Shown piece after piece: positions 1 through 8,857 of a stretch of 64,000 nucleotides of DNA; the first letter of the stretch is position 1; each line of letters opens with the position of its first letter. A program made the position numbers and the translations under genes. This DNA comes from Paraburkholderia fynbosensis (GTDB taxonomy: Bacteria; Pseudomonadota; Gammaproteobacteria; Burkholderiales; Burkholderiaceae), in NCBI RefSeq assembly GCF_902859935.1, contig NZ_CADIKI010000002.1:1-64000 (forward strand), in the 5' to 3' direction. The notes under the pieces were generated by a model. That model did not search any database. It worked only from the letters and a program-made list of their open reading frames with translations, and was not told the DNA's origin.

Positions 1-83
1 CCCATCCCGAACAGGACCGTGAAACGACTCCACGCCGATGATAGTGCGGATTGCCCGTGTGAAAGTAGGTAATCGTCAGGCTC
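1..83 (+). rRNA. rrf: 5S ribosomal RNA, 3' part (5' end outside window)
   Basis: The window opens inside a 5S rRNA. CCCATCCCGAACAGG, ACGCCGATGATAGTG and GTGTGAAAGTAGGTAATCGTCAGG are typical of betaproteobacterial 5S. About the first 35 nt lie upstream of the window. The terminal helix strand (TCGTCAGGC) ends near position 83, and a terminator follows. This marks the end of an rrn operon. The exact 3' end is inferred from family length. Confidence 0.93.
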
Positions 84-94
84 CCCAGCAGCAA

Positions 95-127
95 CAGAAA
101 CCCCACCCCGACAAGGTGGGGTTTCTG
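95..127 (+). terminator. rrn operon terminator
   Basis: A perfect 13-bp inverted repeat (95-107 with 115-127) has a 7-nt loop. The stem core is CCCCACC/GGTGGGG and the flanking AGAAA/TTTCT gives a short U-rich right side. It sits directly after 5S, where the rrn operon should end. Confidence 0.85.
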
Positions 128-361
128 CGTTTACGGCGCGGCAGGGCACCGTACGGAATAGAGGAAAACGGCCCGGGCAGGCGCTTCGCGCGTTGCTCCG
201 GACGGCACCTCAGCGTTCCCCTATCCCCAGCGCATCCGCATAAGCCAACAGTTCCAAATGGCGGCGAGTACACTCCCCGCCAATCACATTACCCACCCCA
301 TCACGCGCCCGGCAGCACAAATACAAGCGGCGACGCCTCACACGTTGCCGTGTGCCGGTCA
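128..361. other. Intergenic stretch, no gene recognised
   Basis: About 230 bp lie between the rrn terminator and the 3' end of the minus-strand M20 gene. The short open frames here have no recognisable motifs or ribosome sites. No further hairpin with a T-run was seen. Confidence 0.6.
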
Positions 362-1558
362 CTACTTCCCCTGCGGCAGAAACCGTTGTGCCAGACGAAC
401 CCAATACGTCGACCCGATTGGCAATAATTCGTCGTTGAAATCGTAACTCGCGTTATGCAGCATACAAGGGCCAGCTCCATGTCCGGCCTCCCGGTGGCCG
501 CCATCGCCGTTGCCTAGAAAGGCGTAGCAACCCGGCTTCGCCAGCAGCATGAACGAAAAGTCCTCCGCGCCCATGGTCGGCTCAACCGCGTCGTCGACAT
601 TCTCTGCCCCAACGATCTCCTTCATAACCGAAGCAGCAAAACGGGCTTCCTCGCCACTATTGATAGTCGGCGGATAGTTTCGATGAAAGTGGATCGTGAC
701 GGAGCAATCGTAAGCGTCTGCTGTACTTTCAGCGATCTTGCGCATACGCGCTTCGATCAGGTCGAGCGTTTCAGTGGTGAATGTTCGAACCGTCCCGGCG
801 ATCCACGCATCGTTGGGGACGACATTGACCGCGTCGCCGGCGTGAATCTGGGTAATTGACAGGACGGCAGTATCGAGCGGCTTTTTGTTCCGCGTGATGA
901 TGCTCTGCAGCCCGTTTGCGATCTGCACCGCCGTAAAGACAGGATCCCGGCCGTTGTGCGGAAGCGCTGCATGCGAGCCCACCCCTTTTATTTCGATCCG
1001 GAACTCATTGCTCGATGCCATGATCGGGCCTTCGGTCACGCCGAAGTGGCCCGCCGGCATTCCCGGCCAGTTATGGATGCCGAACACCGCATCCACCGGA
1101 AACTTGACGAATAGACCGTCATCGATCATTGCCTGGGCGCCGGCTCCGCCTTCTTCCGCCGGTTGGAAAATGAATACGATCGTACCGTCGAATTCGCCGT
1201 GTTTGACCAGATGCCGGGCGGCACCGAGAAGCATCGCGGTATGTCCGTCATGGCCGCACGCGTGCATTTTGCCGTTGTTTTTCGACCTATGATCGAAGCT
1301 GTTCAACTCCTGAATCGGCAGCGCGTCCATATCGGCGCGCAGGCCAATGGCGCGGGAACTATTGCCGCGTTTCAAGACGCCGACCACGCCGGTTTTGCCT
1401 AATCCGCGATGAGTTTCAATGCCCCAGGACTCAAGCGTTCTGGCAACGAGATCTGCAGTCGAAGTCTCTTCGTAACGCAGTTCGGGGTTGGCGTGAATTG
1501 TTCGTCGAAGGGTCTGAATTTCGCCGTGAGCGGCCTGGATTTCTGGGATCAGTTTCAT
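362..1558 (-). CDS. M20 family metallo-amidohydrolase (hippurate hydrolase / N-acyl amino acid deacylase type)
   Basis: This is a cytoplasmic zinc amidohydrolase of the M20/HipO family, expected to cleave N-acyl amino acids. Zinc and catalytic motifs are in order (numbered from Met at 1558): ADMDALP at about 75-81, HACGHDGHT at about 99-107, PAEEGGAG at about 133-140, GSHAALPH in the lid domain, and MGAEDFSFM near the C terminus. The length of 398 aa is normal. The frame stays open to a GTG at 1612 (416 aa). I chose ATG 1558 because family members typically begin MKLIPEI; neither start has a strong ribosome site. It is divergent from the molybdoenzyme at 1747. The exact substrate cannot be read from the sequence. 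Confidence 0.88.
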   Translation of the reverse strand: MKLIPEIQAAHGEIQTLRRTIHANPELRYEETSTADLVARTLESWGIETHRGLGKTGVVGVLKRGNSSRAIGLRADMDALPIQELNSFDHRSKNNGKMHACGHDGHTAMLLGAARHLVKHGEFDGTIVFIFQPAEEGGAGAQAMIDDGLFVKFPVDAVFGIHNWPGMPAGHFGVTEGPIMASSNEFRIEIKGVGSHAALPHNGRDPVFTAVQIANGLQSIITRNKKPLDTAVLSITQIHAGDAVNVVPNDAWIAGTVRTFTTETLDLIEARMRKIAESTADAYDCSVTIHFHRNYPPTINSGEEARFAASVMKEIVGAENVDDAVEPTMGAEDFSFMLLAKPGCYAFLGNGDGGHREAGHGAGPCMLHNASYDFNDELLPIGSTYWVRLAQRFLPQGK

Positions 1559-1746
1559 GATGGAGTGATATTGCGCTTGTGCTTTGACTTGCGTGGGATC
1601 GCTCGGGGTCACATCGACCCGGGCACGGTGATAAACGATTCTACGCCGAAGGCAATTTTGGCGGCACCATCCAGGCTAACTGCCAGTGGACGTAATAAAA
1701 TCCCGCTTTACTCACTGCTTACTGCTTCTTCGACGAAGTTCCGACA

Positions 1747-3825
1747 ATGAACGCCCCGACTGAATTCGCTCGCGCCGTGTGCCCGCACGATTGCCCTGAC
1801 ACCTGCGCGATGCGTGTGACCGTCGAGAATGGCCGGGCGATCAAGGTCGCCGGCGATCCCGACCATGCGCCGACGCAAGGCGCGTTGTGTACCAAGGTCA
1901 GCCGCTATGCGGAGCGTGTGTACCATCCGAACCGGCTCAGCACGCCGATGAAGCGTGTCGGTCGCAAAGGCGAGGGCCGCTTCGAGCCGATCACCTGGGA
2001 CGAAGCGCTGGAGCTCGCGGCCACCCGTCTGTCAGAGATTGCACGCCGCTCGCCGGAGGCGATCTTGCCCTACAGCTATGCCGGCACGATGGGGCTGGTG
2101 CAGGGCGACAGCATTGCGCAGCGGTTCTTTCACAAGCTCGGCGCCTCGCAACTCGACCGCACGATTTGCGCGGCGGCCGGCGCGGCCGGCTTGAAATATA
2201 CCTACGGCGCAGGCATCGGCATGCTCACCGAGTTTTTCGCCGAGAGCGAGGTGATCCTCATCTGGGGCGCGAATCCCATCGCGTCGAGCTTGCATTTCTG
2301 GACCCGCGCCCAGGAAGCCAAGCGTCGTGGCGCGCGACTGATTGCGATCGATCCGTACCGTTCGCTGACGGCGGAAAAATGCCACCAGCACATTGCACTG
2401 AAGCCCGGTACGGATGGCGCCTTGGCGCTCGGCATGATGCATGTGCTGATTACGGAGAACCTGCTCGATCACGCCTACATTGCGGCTCACACACTGGGCT
2501 TTGCGGAACTGAAGGCGCGAGCGCTCAGCTACCAGCCGTCGCGAGTCAGCGAGATTTGCGGCATCGAAGAGTCGGTGATCGTCGATCTCGCGCGACTTTA
2601 CGCGAGTACGAAGAAAGCCGCGATTCGCATGAACTACGGGTTGCAGCGGGTGCGCGGCGGTGGCAACGCCGTACGCGCGATTGCTTGCCTGCCGTCGCTG
2701 ACGGGCGCATGGCGCGAAAGAGCGGGCGGGGCGTTGCTATCGTCGGGAGGCTGGGCACCGGTCGATTCGCATGCCCTGCAGCGTCCGGACCTGATGCCGG
2801 GCTGGCCCGCCAAGCCAAGCCGTGTGATCAATATGAACGCGATTGGCGACGCGCTGCTGCATCCCGGCGACGCCACGTTCGGCCCTAAGCTCGAAGCCAT
2901 CGTCGTCTACAACTCGAATCCCGTTGCGGTCGCGCCGGACTCGGAGCGGGTCGCGGCGGGTTTCGCGCGCGAAGACCTGTTCACCATCGTCCTCGAGCAT
3001 TTTCAGACTGACACCGCGGACTATGCCGATCTGCTCCTGCCCGCGACGACGCAGCTCGAACATCTCGACGTGCACAAGTCGTACGGTCACACACATGTGA
3101 TGCTCAACTTGCCGGCGATCGCCCCGGTCGGCGACGCACGTCCGAATACGGAAATATTCCGTGGCCTCGCACATCGGATGGGCTTCGACGAACCGGCGCT
3201 GTTCGAAAGCGACGAAGCCGTCGCGCAGGCCGCTTTTCGCTGGCAGGACAGCACGCTGGAAGGCACGGACTGGGACGCGTTGAAGAAGGTCGGCTGGGCA
3301 AAGCTGAATCTGCCCGACGCCCCTTTCGCCGACGGTGGTTTCCGAACCCCGTCCGGCAAATGTGAGTTCTACAGTGAGCGCCTTGCGCAACAAGGCCTCG
3401 ATCCGCTGCCCGACTACCTGCCGCCGTACGAGTCCGCCGACGGCGCGCCCGAACTCGCCGCGCGTTACCCGCTCGCGATGATCTCGCCGCCCGCCCGCAA
3501 TTTCCTGAACAGTACGTTCGTGAACATCGAAAGTCTGCGCGCGACGGAAGGCGAGCCGCATCTGGACATCCATCCTGCGGATGCGCACGCACGGGACATC
3601 GTCGACGGTGCGCAGGTGCGCATCTTCAACGATCGCGGCTCGATGCAGGCGCGCGCCCGCGTCACCGACAAAGCGCGCGAAGGGCTGGTCGTCGGCCTTT
3701 CCATCTGGTGGAAAAAGCTCGCGCCGGACGGCCGCAACGCCAACCAGGTGACAAGCCAGGCGCTCACCGATCTCGGCGGATCGGCCACTTTCTACGACTG
3801 CCTCGTCGAAGTCGAGCGCGTCTGA
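1747..3825 (+). CDS. Molybdopterin-dependent oxidoreductase with N-terminal [4Fe-4S] site
   Basis: This 692-aa protein belongs to the DMSO reductase/formate dehydrogenase superfamily and should bind bis-MGD molybdenum. The N terminus carries a cluster motif, C12-x3-C16-x3-C20 then C48 (CPHDCPDTC...GALCTK). Cys141 (RTICAAAGAAG) sits where formate dehydrogenase H has its selenocysteine Mo ligand. A molybdopterin dinucleotide-binding domain follows at the C terminus (near SPPARNFLNSTF). There is no Tat or Sec signal, so it is probably cytoplasmic. No electron-transfer subunit or cofactor-insertion gene lies nearby, so substrate and redox partner remain unknown. A weak ribosome site precedes the ATG. 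Confidence 0.88.
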   Translation: MNAPTEFARAVCPHDCPDTCAMRVTVENGRAIKVAGDPDHAPTQGALCTKVSRYAERVYHPNRLSTPMKRVGRKGEGRFEPITWDEALELAATRLSEIARRSPEAILPYSYAGTMGLVQGDSIAQRFFHKLGASQLDRTICAAAGAAGLKYTYGAGIGMLTEFFAESEVILIWGANPIASSLHFWTRAQEAKRRGARLIAIDPYRSLTAEKCHQHIALKPGTDGALALGMMHVLITENLLDHAYIAAHTLGFAELKARALSYQPSRVSEICGIEESVIVDLARLYASTKKAAIRMNYGLQRVRGGGNAVRAIACLPSLTGAWRERAGGALLSSGGWAPVDSHALQRPDLMPGWPAKPSRVINMNAIGDALLHPGDATFGPKLEAIVVYNSNPVAVAPDSERVAAGFAREDLFTIVLEHFQTDTADYADLLLPATTQLEHLDVHKSYGHTHVMLNLPAIAPVGDARPNTEIFRGLAHRMGFDEPALFESDEAVAQAAFRWQDSTLEGTDWDALKKVGWAKLNLPDAPFADGGFRTPSGKCEFYSERLAQQGLDPLPDYLPPYESADGAPELAARYPLAMISPPARNFLNSTFVNIESLRATEGEPHLDIHPADAHARDIVDGAQVRIFNDRGSMQARARVTDKAREGLVVGLSIWWKKLAPDGRNANQVTSQALTDLGGSATFYDCLVEVERV

Positions 3826-3852
3826 AACCCGTCAGGAATCCCGGCAGCGTTC

Positions 3853-3872
3853 GCCTCCAGCGGGTTGGAGGC
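3853..3872 (+). terminator. Possible weak terminator after the molybdoenzyme gene
   Basis: A perfect 7-bp hairpin GCCTCCA/TGGAGGC (3853-3859 with 3866-3872) lies 28 bp after the stop codon. An alternative pairing CGGGTT/AACCCG (3861-3866 with 3881-3886) overlaps it. There is no real T-run, so termination here is only a possibility. Confidence 0.35.
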
Positions 3873-3971
3873 TGTCGTCTAACCCGGTGGCTTTTCGCAA
3901 ATAGCAACGGGATGCGCATGCTACGATGCGTTTTTAGCACGACCATTCGAAAATAAATCAGGAGACGCTGC

Positions 3972-5645
3972 ATGGACAAAATCTGGCTGAAATCTTATCC
4001 GCCCGGCGTTCCCGCAGACATTGACCCGACGCGCTATTCATCGGTTGCCGACCTGCTCGAAGAAGCCTTTCGTGAGCATCGCGCCAAACCAGCGTTCGTC
4101 TGCATGGGCAAGGAGATCAGCTACGGCGAGCTCGACGCGCTTTCACGCAAGCTTGCTGCGTGGTTTCAGTCGAAGGGTCTCGCGCGCGGCGCGCGCATCG
4201 CGATCATGATGCCGAACGTGCTGCAATATCCGGTCGCGATTGCCGCGATTCTGCGGGCCGGCTACGTGGTCGTGAACGTGAACCCGCTGTACACGCCTCG
4301 CGAACTCGAACATCAGTTGAAGGACTGCGGCGCGGAAGCGATCATCCTGCTCGAAAACTTTGCGCATACGCTGCAGGCAATCGTGCGCAATACCGCGGTC
4401 AAGCACGTCGTCGTGGCGGCGATGGGCGATCTGATGGGCATCAAGGGCACGCTGGTCAACTTCGTCGTGCGCAAGACGAAAAAGATGGTGCCGGCGTGGA
4501 ATCTGCCGGGCCACGTCAAGTTCAACGCCGCGGTCTCGGAAGGCGGGCGCCAGCATTTCAAGCCGGTGCAACAGGGTCCGGATGACGTCGCGTTTCTCCA
4601 GTACACGGGCGGAACGACCGGCGTGGCGAAGGGCGCGACGTTGCTGCATCGGAACCTGATCGCCAATGTCATGCAGTCGGAGGCGTGGCTCAATCCGGTT
4701 CGCGCGAACCGTACAGACATCGACCAGTTCATCACCGTCGTCGCACTGCCGCTCTATCACGTGTTTGCGCTGACCGTGTGCGGGCTGCTGACGATCCGCA
4801 CCGGCGGACTCGGCGTGCTGATTCCGAATCCGCGCGACATCCCGGGCATGATCAAGGCGCTGGAAGGTTATGCGATCACGACGATCCCCGCCGTCAATAC
4901 GCTATACAACGCGTTGCTGAACAGCCCGGACTTCCACAAGCTCGACTTCTCGAAGCTGCTCACCGCGAACGGCGGCGGCATGGCCGTGCAAGAGGCGGTC
5001 GCCAAACGCTGGTTCGAGTTGACGAATACGCCGATCGTCGAAGGTTACGGGTTGTCGGAGACGTCGCCATGTGTGACGTGCAATCCGGTGACCGTCACCG
5101 AATACAGTGGGACGATCGGTTTGCCGTTGCCATCCACGGAAGTGTCGATTCGCGACGACGAAGGCAACGAAGTGCCGCTCGGTCAGCCAGGCGAAATCTG
5201 CATTCGCGGCCCGCAGGTGATGGCTGGCTACTGGAACCGGCCGGACGACACCGCCAAGGTGATGACGCCGGACGGCTTCTTCAAATCGGGCGACGTCGGT
5301 CTGATGAACGACGGCGGCTTCGTGAAGATCGTCGATCGCAAGAAGGACATGATTCTGGTGTCCGGCTTCAACGTGTATCCGAACGAGATCGAGGACGTGG
5401 TCGCCAAGTTGCCGGGCGTGTTCGAAGTCGCAGCGGTCGGCGTGCCGGACCAGCACTCGGGCGAGGCCGTCAAGCTGTTCGTCGTGAAGAAGGATGAGGC
5501 GCTGACCGACTCGGATATCTTCGCGTACTGCAAGACGCAATTGACCGGCTACAAGCGGCCGAAGGTCGTCGAATTCCGCACGGAACTGCCAAAGAGCAAT
5601 GTCGGCAAGATTCTGCGCCGCGAGTTGCGCGACGGGCGCGCATAA
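3972..5645 (+). CDS. fadD: Long-chain fatty-acid--CoA ligase
   Basis: This adenylate-forming enzyme activates long-chain fatty acids to acyl-CoA for beta-oxidation. The P-loop-like AMP motif YTGGTTGVAKGA starts at residue 211. It is followed by GYGLSETSP, the hinge DRKKDMILVSGFNVYPNEIE and the C-terminal catalytic lysine region KSNVGKILRREL. The 557-aa length matches FadD. GGAGA lies 7 bp before the ATG. The gene stands alone between the molybdoenzyme and a bidirectional terminator. FadD rather than a medium-chain ligase is inferred from overall similarity. Confidence 0.9.
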   Translation: MDKIWLKSYPPGVPADIDPTRYSSVADLLEEAFREHRAKPAFVCMGKEISYGELDALSRKLAAWFQSKGLARGARIAIMMPNVLQYPVAIAAILRAGYVVVNVNPLYTPRELEHQLKDCGAEAIILLENFAHTLQAIVRNTAVKHVVVAAMGDLMGIKGTLVNFVVRKTKKMVPAWNLPGHVKFNAAVSEGGRQHFKPVQQGPDDVAFLQYTGGTTGVAKGATLLHRNLIANVMQSEAWLNPVRANRTDIDQFITVVALPLYHVFALTVCGLLTIRTGGLGVLIPNPRDIPGMIKALEGYAITTIPAVNTLYNALLNSPDFHKLDFSKLLTANGGGMAVQEAVAKRWFELTNTPIVEGYGLSETSPCVTCNPVTVTEYSGTIGLPLPSTEVSIRDDEGNEVPLGQPGEICIRGPQVMAGYWNRPDDTAKVMTPDGFFKSGDVGLMNDGGFVKIVDRKKDMILVSGFNVYPNEIEDVVAKLPGVFEVAAVGVPDQHSGEAVKLFVVKKDEALTDSDIFAYCKTQLTGYKRPKVVEFRTELPKSNVGKILRRELRDGRA

Positions 5646-5702
5646 GAGCAACCGTCGAAGCGCCTGATTCCACACGAAGCCGACATCACGGAGCGCATAG
5701 CA

Positions 5703-5750
5703 AAAAGAGAAAGCCCCGGCAGACGGAAGTCTGCCGGGGCTTTCTCTTTT
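5703..5750. terminator. Bidirectional terminator between fadD and porin
   Basis: A perfect 21-bp inverted repeat (5703-5723 with 5730-5750) has a 6-nt loop, a CCCCGGCAGA core, an A-rich left end and a T-rich right end. It can terminate fadD on the plus strand and read-through in the other direction. Confidence 0.9.
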
Positions 5751-5789
5751 GTCATCACATTGCACCTGGCAGCCAAGCGCAACCGCCAT

Positions 5790-5815
5790 AAAAAAAGGCG
5801 CCCGAAGGCGCCTTT
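5790..5815 (-). terminator. Porin gene terminator
   Basis: A 9-bp stem AAAGGCGCC/GGCGCCTTT (5794-5802 with 5807-5815) has a CGAA loop. Read on the minus strand it ends in a run of seven T (5790-5796). It lies 26 bp after the porin stop codon. Confidence 0.88.
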
Positions 5816-5841
5816 GAGGCAGACTGCTTTATTACGACTTA

Positions 5842-7011
5842 TTAGAACTTGTGGCGGATGCCGACGCGAGCCGCGAACTGGTTGCTGCCCGACGAACCCG
5901 TCAGGCCGTTGATGCCTGCCGTTGCGTCGACCGTAGCGCCAGCCTGGTTGAGCGTTTCACCCAGAGCGTGCTGGTACACGCCGATCACGTAGACGTCGGT
6001 ACGCTTGGACAGGAAGTAATCCACGCCCAGCGAGCCTTGGTGATACTGAGCACGGTCTGCGCCGTTGATTTCCGCGCCGCGCGTGTAGTCATACGCTGCG
6101 CCAACCAGCAATGCCGGCGTCAACTGATACTTGAAGTTGATTTCGCCGTTGTTGAACGTAACCGACTGGCCAGCGAACGGCGACGCGAACGACTTGCCGA
6201 GGTTGGCGAAGCGGATGTTCGAGTACGTCAGGCCGATCGTTGCCGCGCCGAACGTGTATGCGCCGCCTGCACCGATCACCTGGTACGTGTTAGCCGACGT
6301 GAAGCCACCGTAGATCGGGTTCGTCACTGCGGCAGCTGCTGCAGTCGTCGTGCCGCCGTTGTTGAACAGGCCGCCCGTCGCTGCCGGCGTGCGTGCGTTC
6401 AGGTAGCCGACGCCCAACACGAGAGGACCGTTGTTATAGCCAGCACCCAACGACCAGATCTGGTTGCCGGTGATGTTGCCTGCCTGGCCACCGAGGCTGT
6501 ACGTGCCGCCGAACGTCAGGCCGCCATAGTTCACGCTCGTGAACTTGACCGTGTTGTTGGTGCGGTATGCGTTGTTGAAGTTGTCGATGTCGCCCGGGTG
6601 AGCACCGATGTAGCCGCCCCATTGGTCGCCCGATTCCAGCGGACCGACGTAGTCGACGACTGAGTCGTACTGACGACCCAGCGTGACCGTGCCGAACTGG
6701 CTCGACAGACCGACGTAAGCTTGACGACCGAACATCAGGCCGCCTTGACCCAGCTTGCCGTTGGTCACGTCAAAGCCGTTTTCCAACACGAAGATTGCCT
6801 TCAGACCGCCGCCCAGGTCTTCCGTGCCGCGCAGGCCGAAACGCGAGCCTTGCAGAACACCGCTGGACATGTCGTACTTGTGGCTGCCGCCTGCGTTGGT
6901 ATTCATGTTGATACCAACGTCAATAATGCCGTACAGGGTCACGCTGCTCTGAGCATGTGCGACGCCTGCGAATGCGCCCAGTGCTGCGAGAGCGAGAAGC
7001 GACTTTTTCAT
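5842..7011 (-). CDS. Outer-membrane general porin (Gram-negative porin, OmpC-like)
   Basis: This 389-aa trimeric beta-barrel porin forms a diffusion channel in the outer membrane. The signal peptide is MKKSLLALAALGAFAGVAHA, cleaved before QSSVTLYG, the usual start of mature Burkholderia porins. The barrel ends with the canonical terminal phenylalanine (GIRHKF), the BAM recognition signal. A variable loop carries alanine/threonine-rich sequence (TTTAAAAAVTNP). I chose ATG 7011 because GGAGA sits 7 bp upstream and the signal peptide begins there; the frame runs open to 7047. It is monocistronic, with a terminator at 5790-5815. Which of the many Burkholderia porin paralogues this is cannot be decided. 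Confidence 0.93.
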   Translation of the reverse strand: MKKSLLALAALGAFAGVAHAQSSVTLYGIIDVGINMNTNAGGSHKYDMSSGVLQGSRFGLRGTEDLGGGLKAIFVLENGFDVTNGKLGQGGLMFGRQAYVGLSSQFGTVTLGRQYDSVVDYVGPLESGDQWGGYIGAHPGDIDNFNNAYRTNNTVKFTSVNYGGLTFGGTYSLGGQAGNITGNQIWSLGAGYNNGPLVLGVGYLNARTPAATGGLFNNGGTTTAAAAAVTNPIYGGFTSANTYQVIGAGGAYTFGAATIGLTYSNIRFANLGKSFASPFAGQSVTFNNGEINFKYQLTPALLVGAAYDYTRGAEINGADRAQYHQGSLGVDYFLSKRTDVYVIGVYQHALGETLNQAGATVDATAGINGLTGSSGSNQFAARVGIRHKF

Positions 7012-7083
7012 CGAATGATCTCCAAGGATTACGAATCTTTTGTACAAGGCGAATATTTATCTAGCGTTGAGGCCTTGCTGTCT

Positions 7084-7099
7084 AACTTCGCGAGAAGTT
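7084..7099. promoter_or_regulatory. Dyad element upstream of the porin gene
   Basis: AACTTC-GCGA-GAAGTT is a perfect 6-bp inverted repeat, 73-88 bp upstream of the porin ATG, in the porin/coq7 divergent region. It is a plausible operator, but no regulator is recognised. No convincing -35/-10 pair was found. Confidence 0.3.
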
Positions 7100-7312
7100 G
7101 CACGTAATGTAACAAAAGGCATACATGGCACAAAGAAAAAGGAGGTCGCCAGGAACGCTCCTGTTTCGTTTACGCAACATGGTCTAAAATCCAAAATTGG
7201 CTGGTTGATTCATGCGAATTCGTGCTTGCCGCGAAACTGGTTTTGCGCCGCAAACCCCTGTCGCACGGACCCGCCGGTTCGATGAAGCGATTGTTGAATC
7301 AGGGAGTGCTTA

Positions 7313-7951
7313 ATGTTTCTGGACGAGTTGATTAGCGAGTTTGATCGGGGTTTACGCTCAATCACGGGCGTATCGCGGATGAGTCGTCCGTTGCCGGTTC
7401 CGCAAGAATCGGCGGTGACGGCGCAGGCGCCCGAACTGTCACCGGCGGAGCGCGCGCACGCGGCCGCATTGATGCGCGTCAATCACGTTGGCGAGGTATG
7501 CGCGCAGGCGCTGTATCAGGCTCAGAAACTTGCGACCCGGTCGCCGTCGTTGCGCGCCGTGTTCGATCACGCCGCCGCCGAGGAAGAGGATCACCTTGCG
7601 TGGACCGCGAAGCGTCTCGAAGCGCTCGACTCGCGTCCCAGCCTGCTGAACCCGCTGTGGTATACGGGGGCGCTGGCGATCGGCCTCGCGGCGGGACGCC
7701 TCGGCGACCGCGTCAGCCTCGGCTTCATGGCTGAAACCGAGCGTCAGGTGGAGCAGCATCTCGACAGCCATCTGGATCACCTGCCCGCTGCGGACCATGA
7801 GTCGCGCGTGATCGTCGAGCAGATGCGCGCGGACGAAATGGCGCACGGCAAGGCGGCCATGGATGCCGGCGGCGTCGAGATGCCGTTTCCCGCGCGCGCG
7901 CTGATGCGTGCGGCTTCGAAAGTCATGACTCGCACTGCCTATTACATATAA
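7313..7951 (+). CDS. coq7: 2-polyprenyl-3-methyl-6-methoxy-1,4-benzoquinone monooxygenase (ubiquinone biosynthesis)
   Basis: This di-iron hydroxylase adds the C-6 hydroxyl group during ubiquinone synthesis. Its two ferritin-like half-motifs supply the iron ligands: NHVGEV with [11 protein letters not shown], then [14 protein letters not shown] with MRADEMAHG. The length of 212 aa is typical of the betaproteobacterial enzyme. Membrane association is likely through the hydrophobic stretch [13 protein letters not shown]. It stands alone between the porin and the dcw cluster. Confidence 0.93.
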   Translation: MFLDELISEFDRGLRSITGVSRMSRPLPVPQESAVTAQAPELSPAERAHAAALMRVNHVGEVCAQALYQAQKLATRSPSLRAVFDHAAAEEEDHLAWTAKRLEALDSRPSLLNPLWYTGALAIGLAAGRLGDRVSLGFMAETERQVEQHLDSHLDHLPAADHESRVIVEQMRADEMAHGKAAMDAGGVEMPFPARALMRAASKVMTRTAYYI

Positions 7952-8222
7952 AGGCGCGGCCACCGCGCACCCGTTTCCGAAGTGGGACGGCGCCTCGCGC
8001 GCCGTCCGCCGCAGATCCTCGAGTCACCCTCTGCCGTCTCTTAATTCCCCGCTGCGATCTGTTTCATTCCGTACTGTTCCCTCAGACTTTTCACGTATCA
8101 CCTTCACAAGTTGCACTAGCTCATTCATTTATAACGGTTTTCCGTTTTATGTCTGATGTGAAGTAGTCGCGCTAAGTCCTTGTTCTAACAAACAAAATTC
8201 GCTCGAAAACCGGCTGGCTCCC
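7952..8222. other. Intergenic region upstream of the dcw promoter
   Basis: This is the first part of the 462-bp gap between coq7 and mraZ. It holds a GC-rich hairpin GGACGGCGC/GCGCCGTCC (7985-7993 with 7999-8007) without a T-run, which may end coq7 transcription. The AT-rich stretch 8040-8220 contains no gene I can support. Confidence 0.5.
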
Positions 8223-8251
8223 TTGACCCCTGTTTGTCGTTACTCTAAAGT
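8223..8251 (+). promoter_or_regulatory. Predicted sigma-70 promoter of the dcw cluster
   Basis: TTGACC (8223-8228), a 17-bp spacer, then TAAAGT (8246-8251). The -10 overlaps the first MraZ box, as expected for repression. The resulting leader to the mraZ start at 8414 would be about 155 nt. Confidence 0.6.
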
Positions 8252-8283
8252 GGGAGACAGTGTGAGAAAGTGTATTTTTGTGT
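8247..8283 (+). promoter_or_regulatory. Array of four MraZ boxes
   Basis: Four heptamers with exactly 10-bp period: AAAGTGG (8247), ACAGTGT (8257), AAAGTGT (8267) and TTTGTGT (8277), each separated by 3 nt. MraZ is known to bind direct AAAGTG(G/T)-N3 repeats upstream of its own operon, and mraZ begins 131 bp downstream. The fourth copy is degenerate in its first half. Confidence 0.82.
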
Positions 8284-8413
8284 GATCTCGCGGGCGGTTT
8301 GGGGTAGATTTTCACGAATCGGACAGCGGGCACAAAAGTGCCGGCGAGCAACCAGTTGCATGGGACCGCAGTAAGCGCTAAAGCGCCAACTCCGGTCGAC
8401 AGGGGAGAACGAA

Positions 8414-8842
8414 GTGTTCCAAGGGGCGTCGGCGCTGACGCTCGATGCGAAAGGGCGGATGTCGATTCCCTCTCGTTATCGGGATGCGCTGCAAACACAG
8501 GCAGAGGGCCGGGTGACGATCACCAAGCACCCGGACGGCTGCCTGTTGCTCTTTCCTCGCCCTGAATGGGAAATCTTCCGCGACAAGGTCGACAAGCTGC
8601 CGATGAACGCGGCCTGGTGGAAGCGCATTTTTCTCGGCAATGCAATGGATGTGGATATGGACGGCGCAGGCCGCGTGCTCGTGTCGCCGGAACTGCGCAC
8701 GGCCGGTGGGCTGGAGAAAGAAGTGACCTTGCTCGGCATGGGGCGTCACTTCGAGTTATGGGATGCACAAACCTACGCCGCGAAGGAACAGGCGGCGATC
8801 GCCGAGGGCATGCCCGAAGCGTTGAAGAATTTCACGTTCTGA
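8414..8842 (+). CDS. mraZ: Transcriptional regulator MraZ
   Basis: First gene of the division and cell wall cluster. MraZ is an oligomeric AbrB/SpoVT-like DNA-binding protein that represses its own operon. Two copies of the fold are visible, with [13 protein letters not shown] in the first and [13 protein letters not shown] in the second. Length is 142 aa. The start is GTG with AGGGGA 7 bp upstream. The matching box array and promoter lie at 8223-8283. Confidence 0.95.
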   Translation: MFQGASALTLDAKGRMSIPSRYRDALQTQAEGRVTITKHPDGCLLLFPRPEWEIFRDKVDKLPMNAAWWKRIFLGNAMDVDMDGAGRVLVSPELRTAGGLEKEVTLLGMGRHFELWDAQTYAAKEQAAIAEGMPEALKNFTF

Positions 8843-8857
8843 TCGCGGCTTACATAT

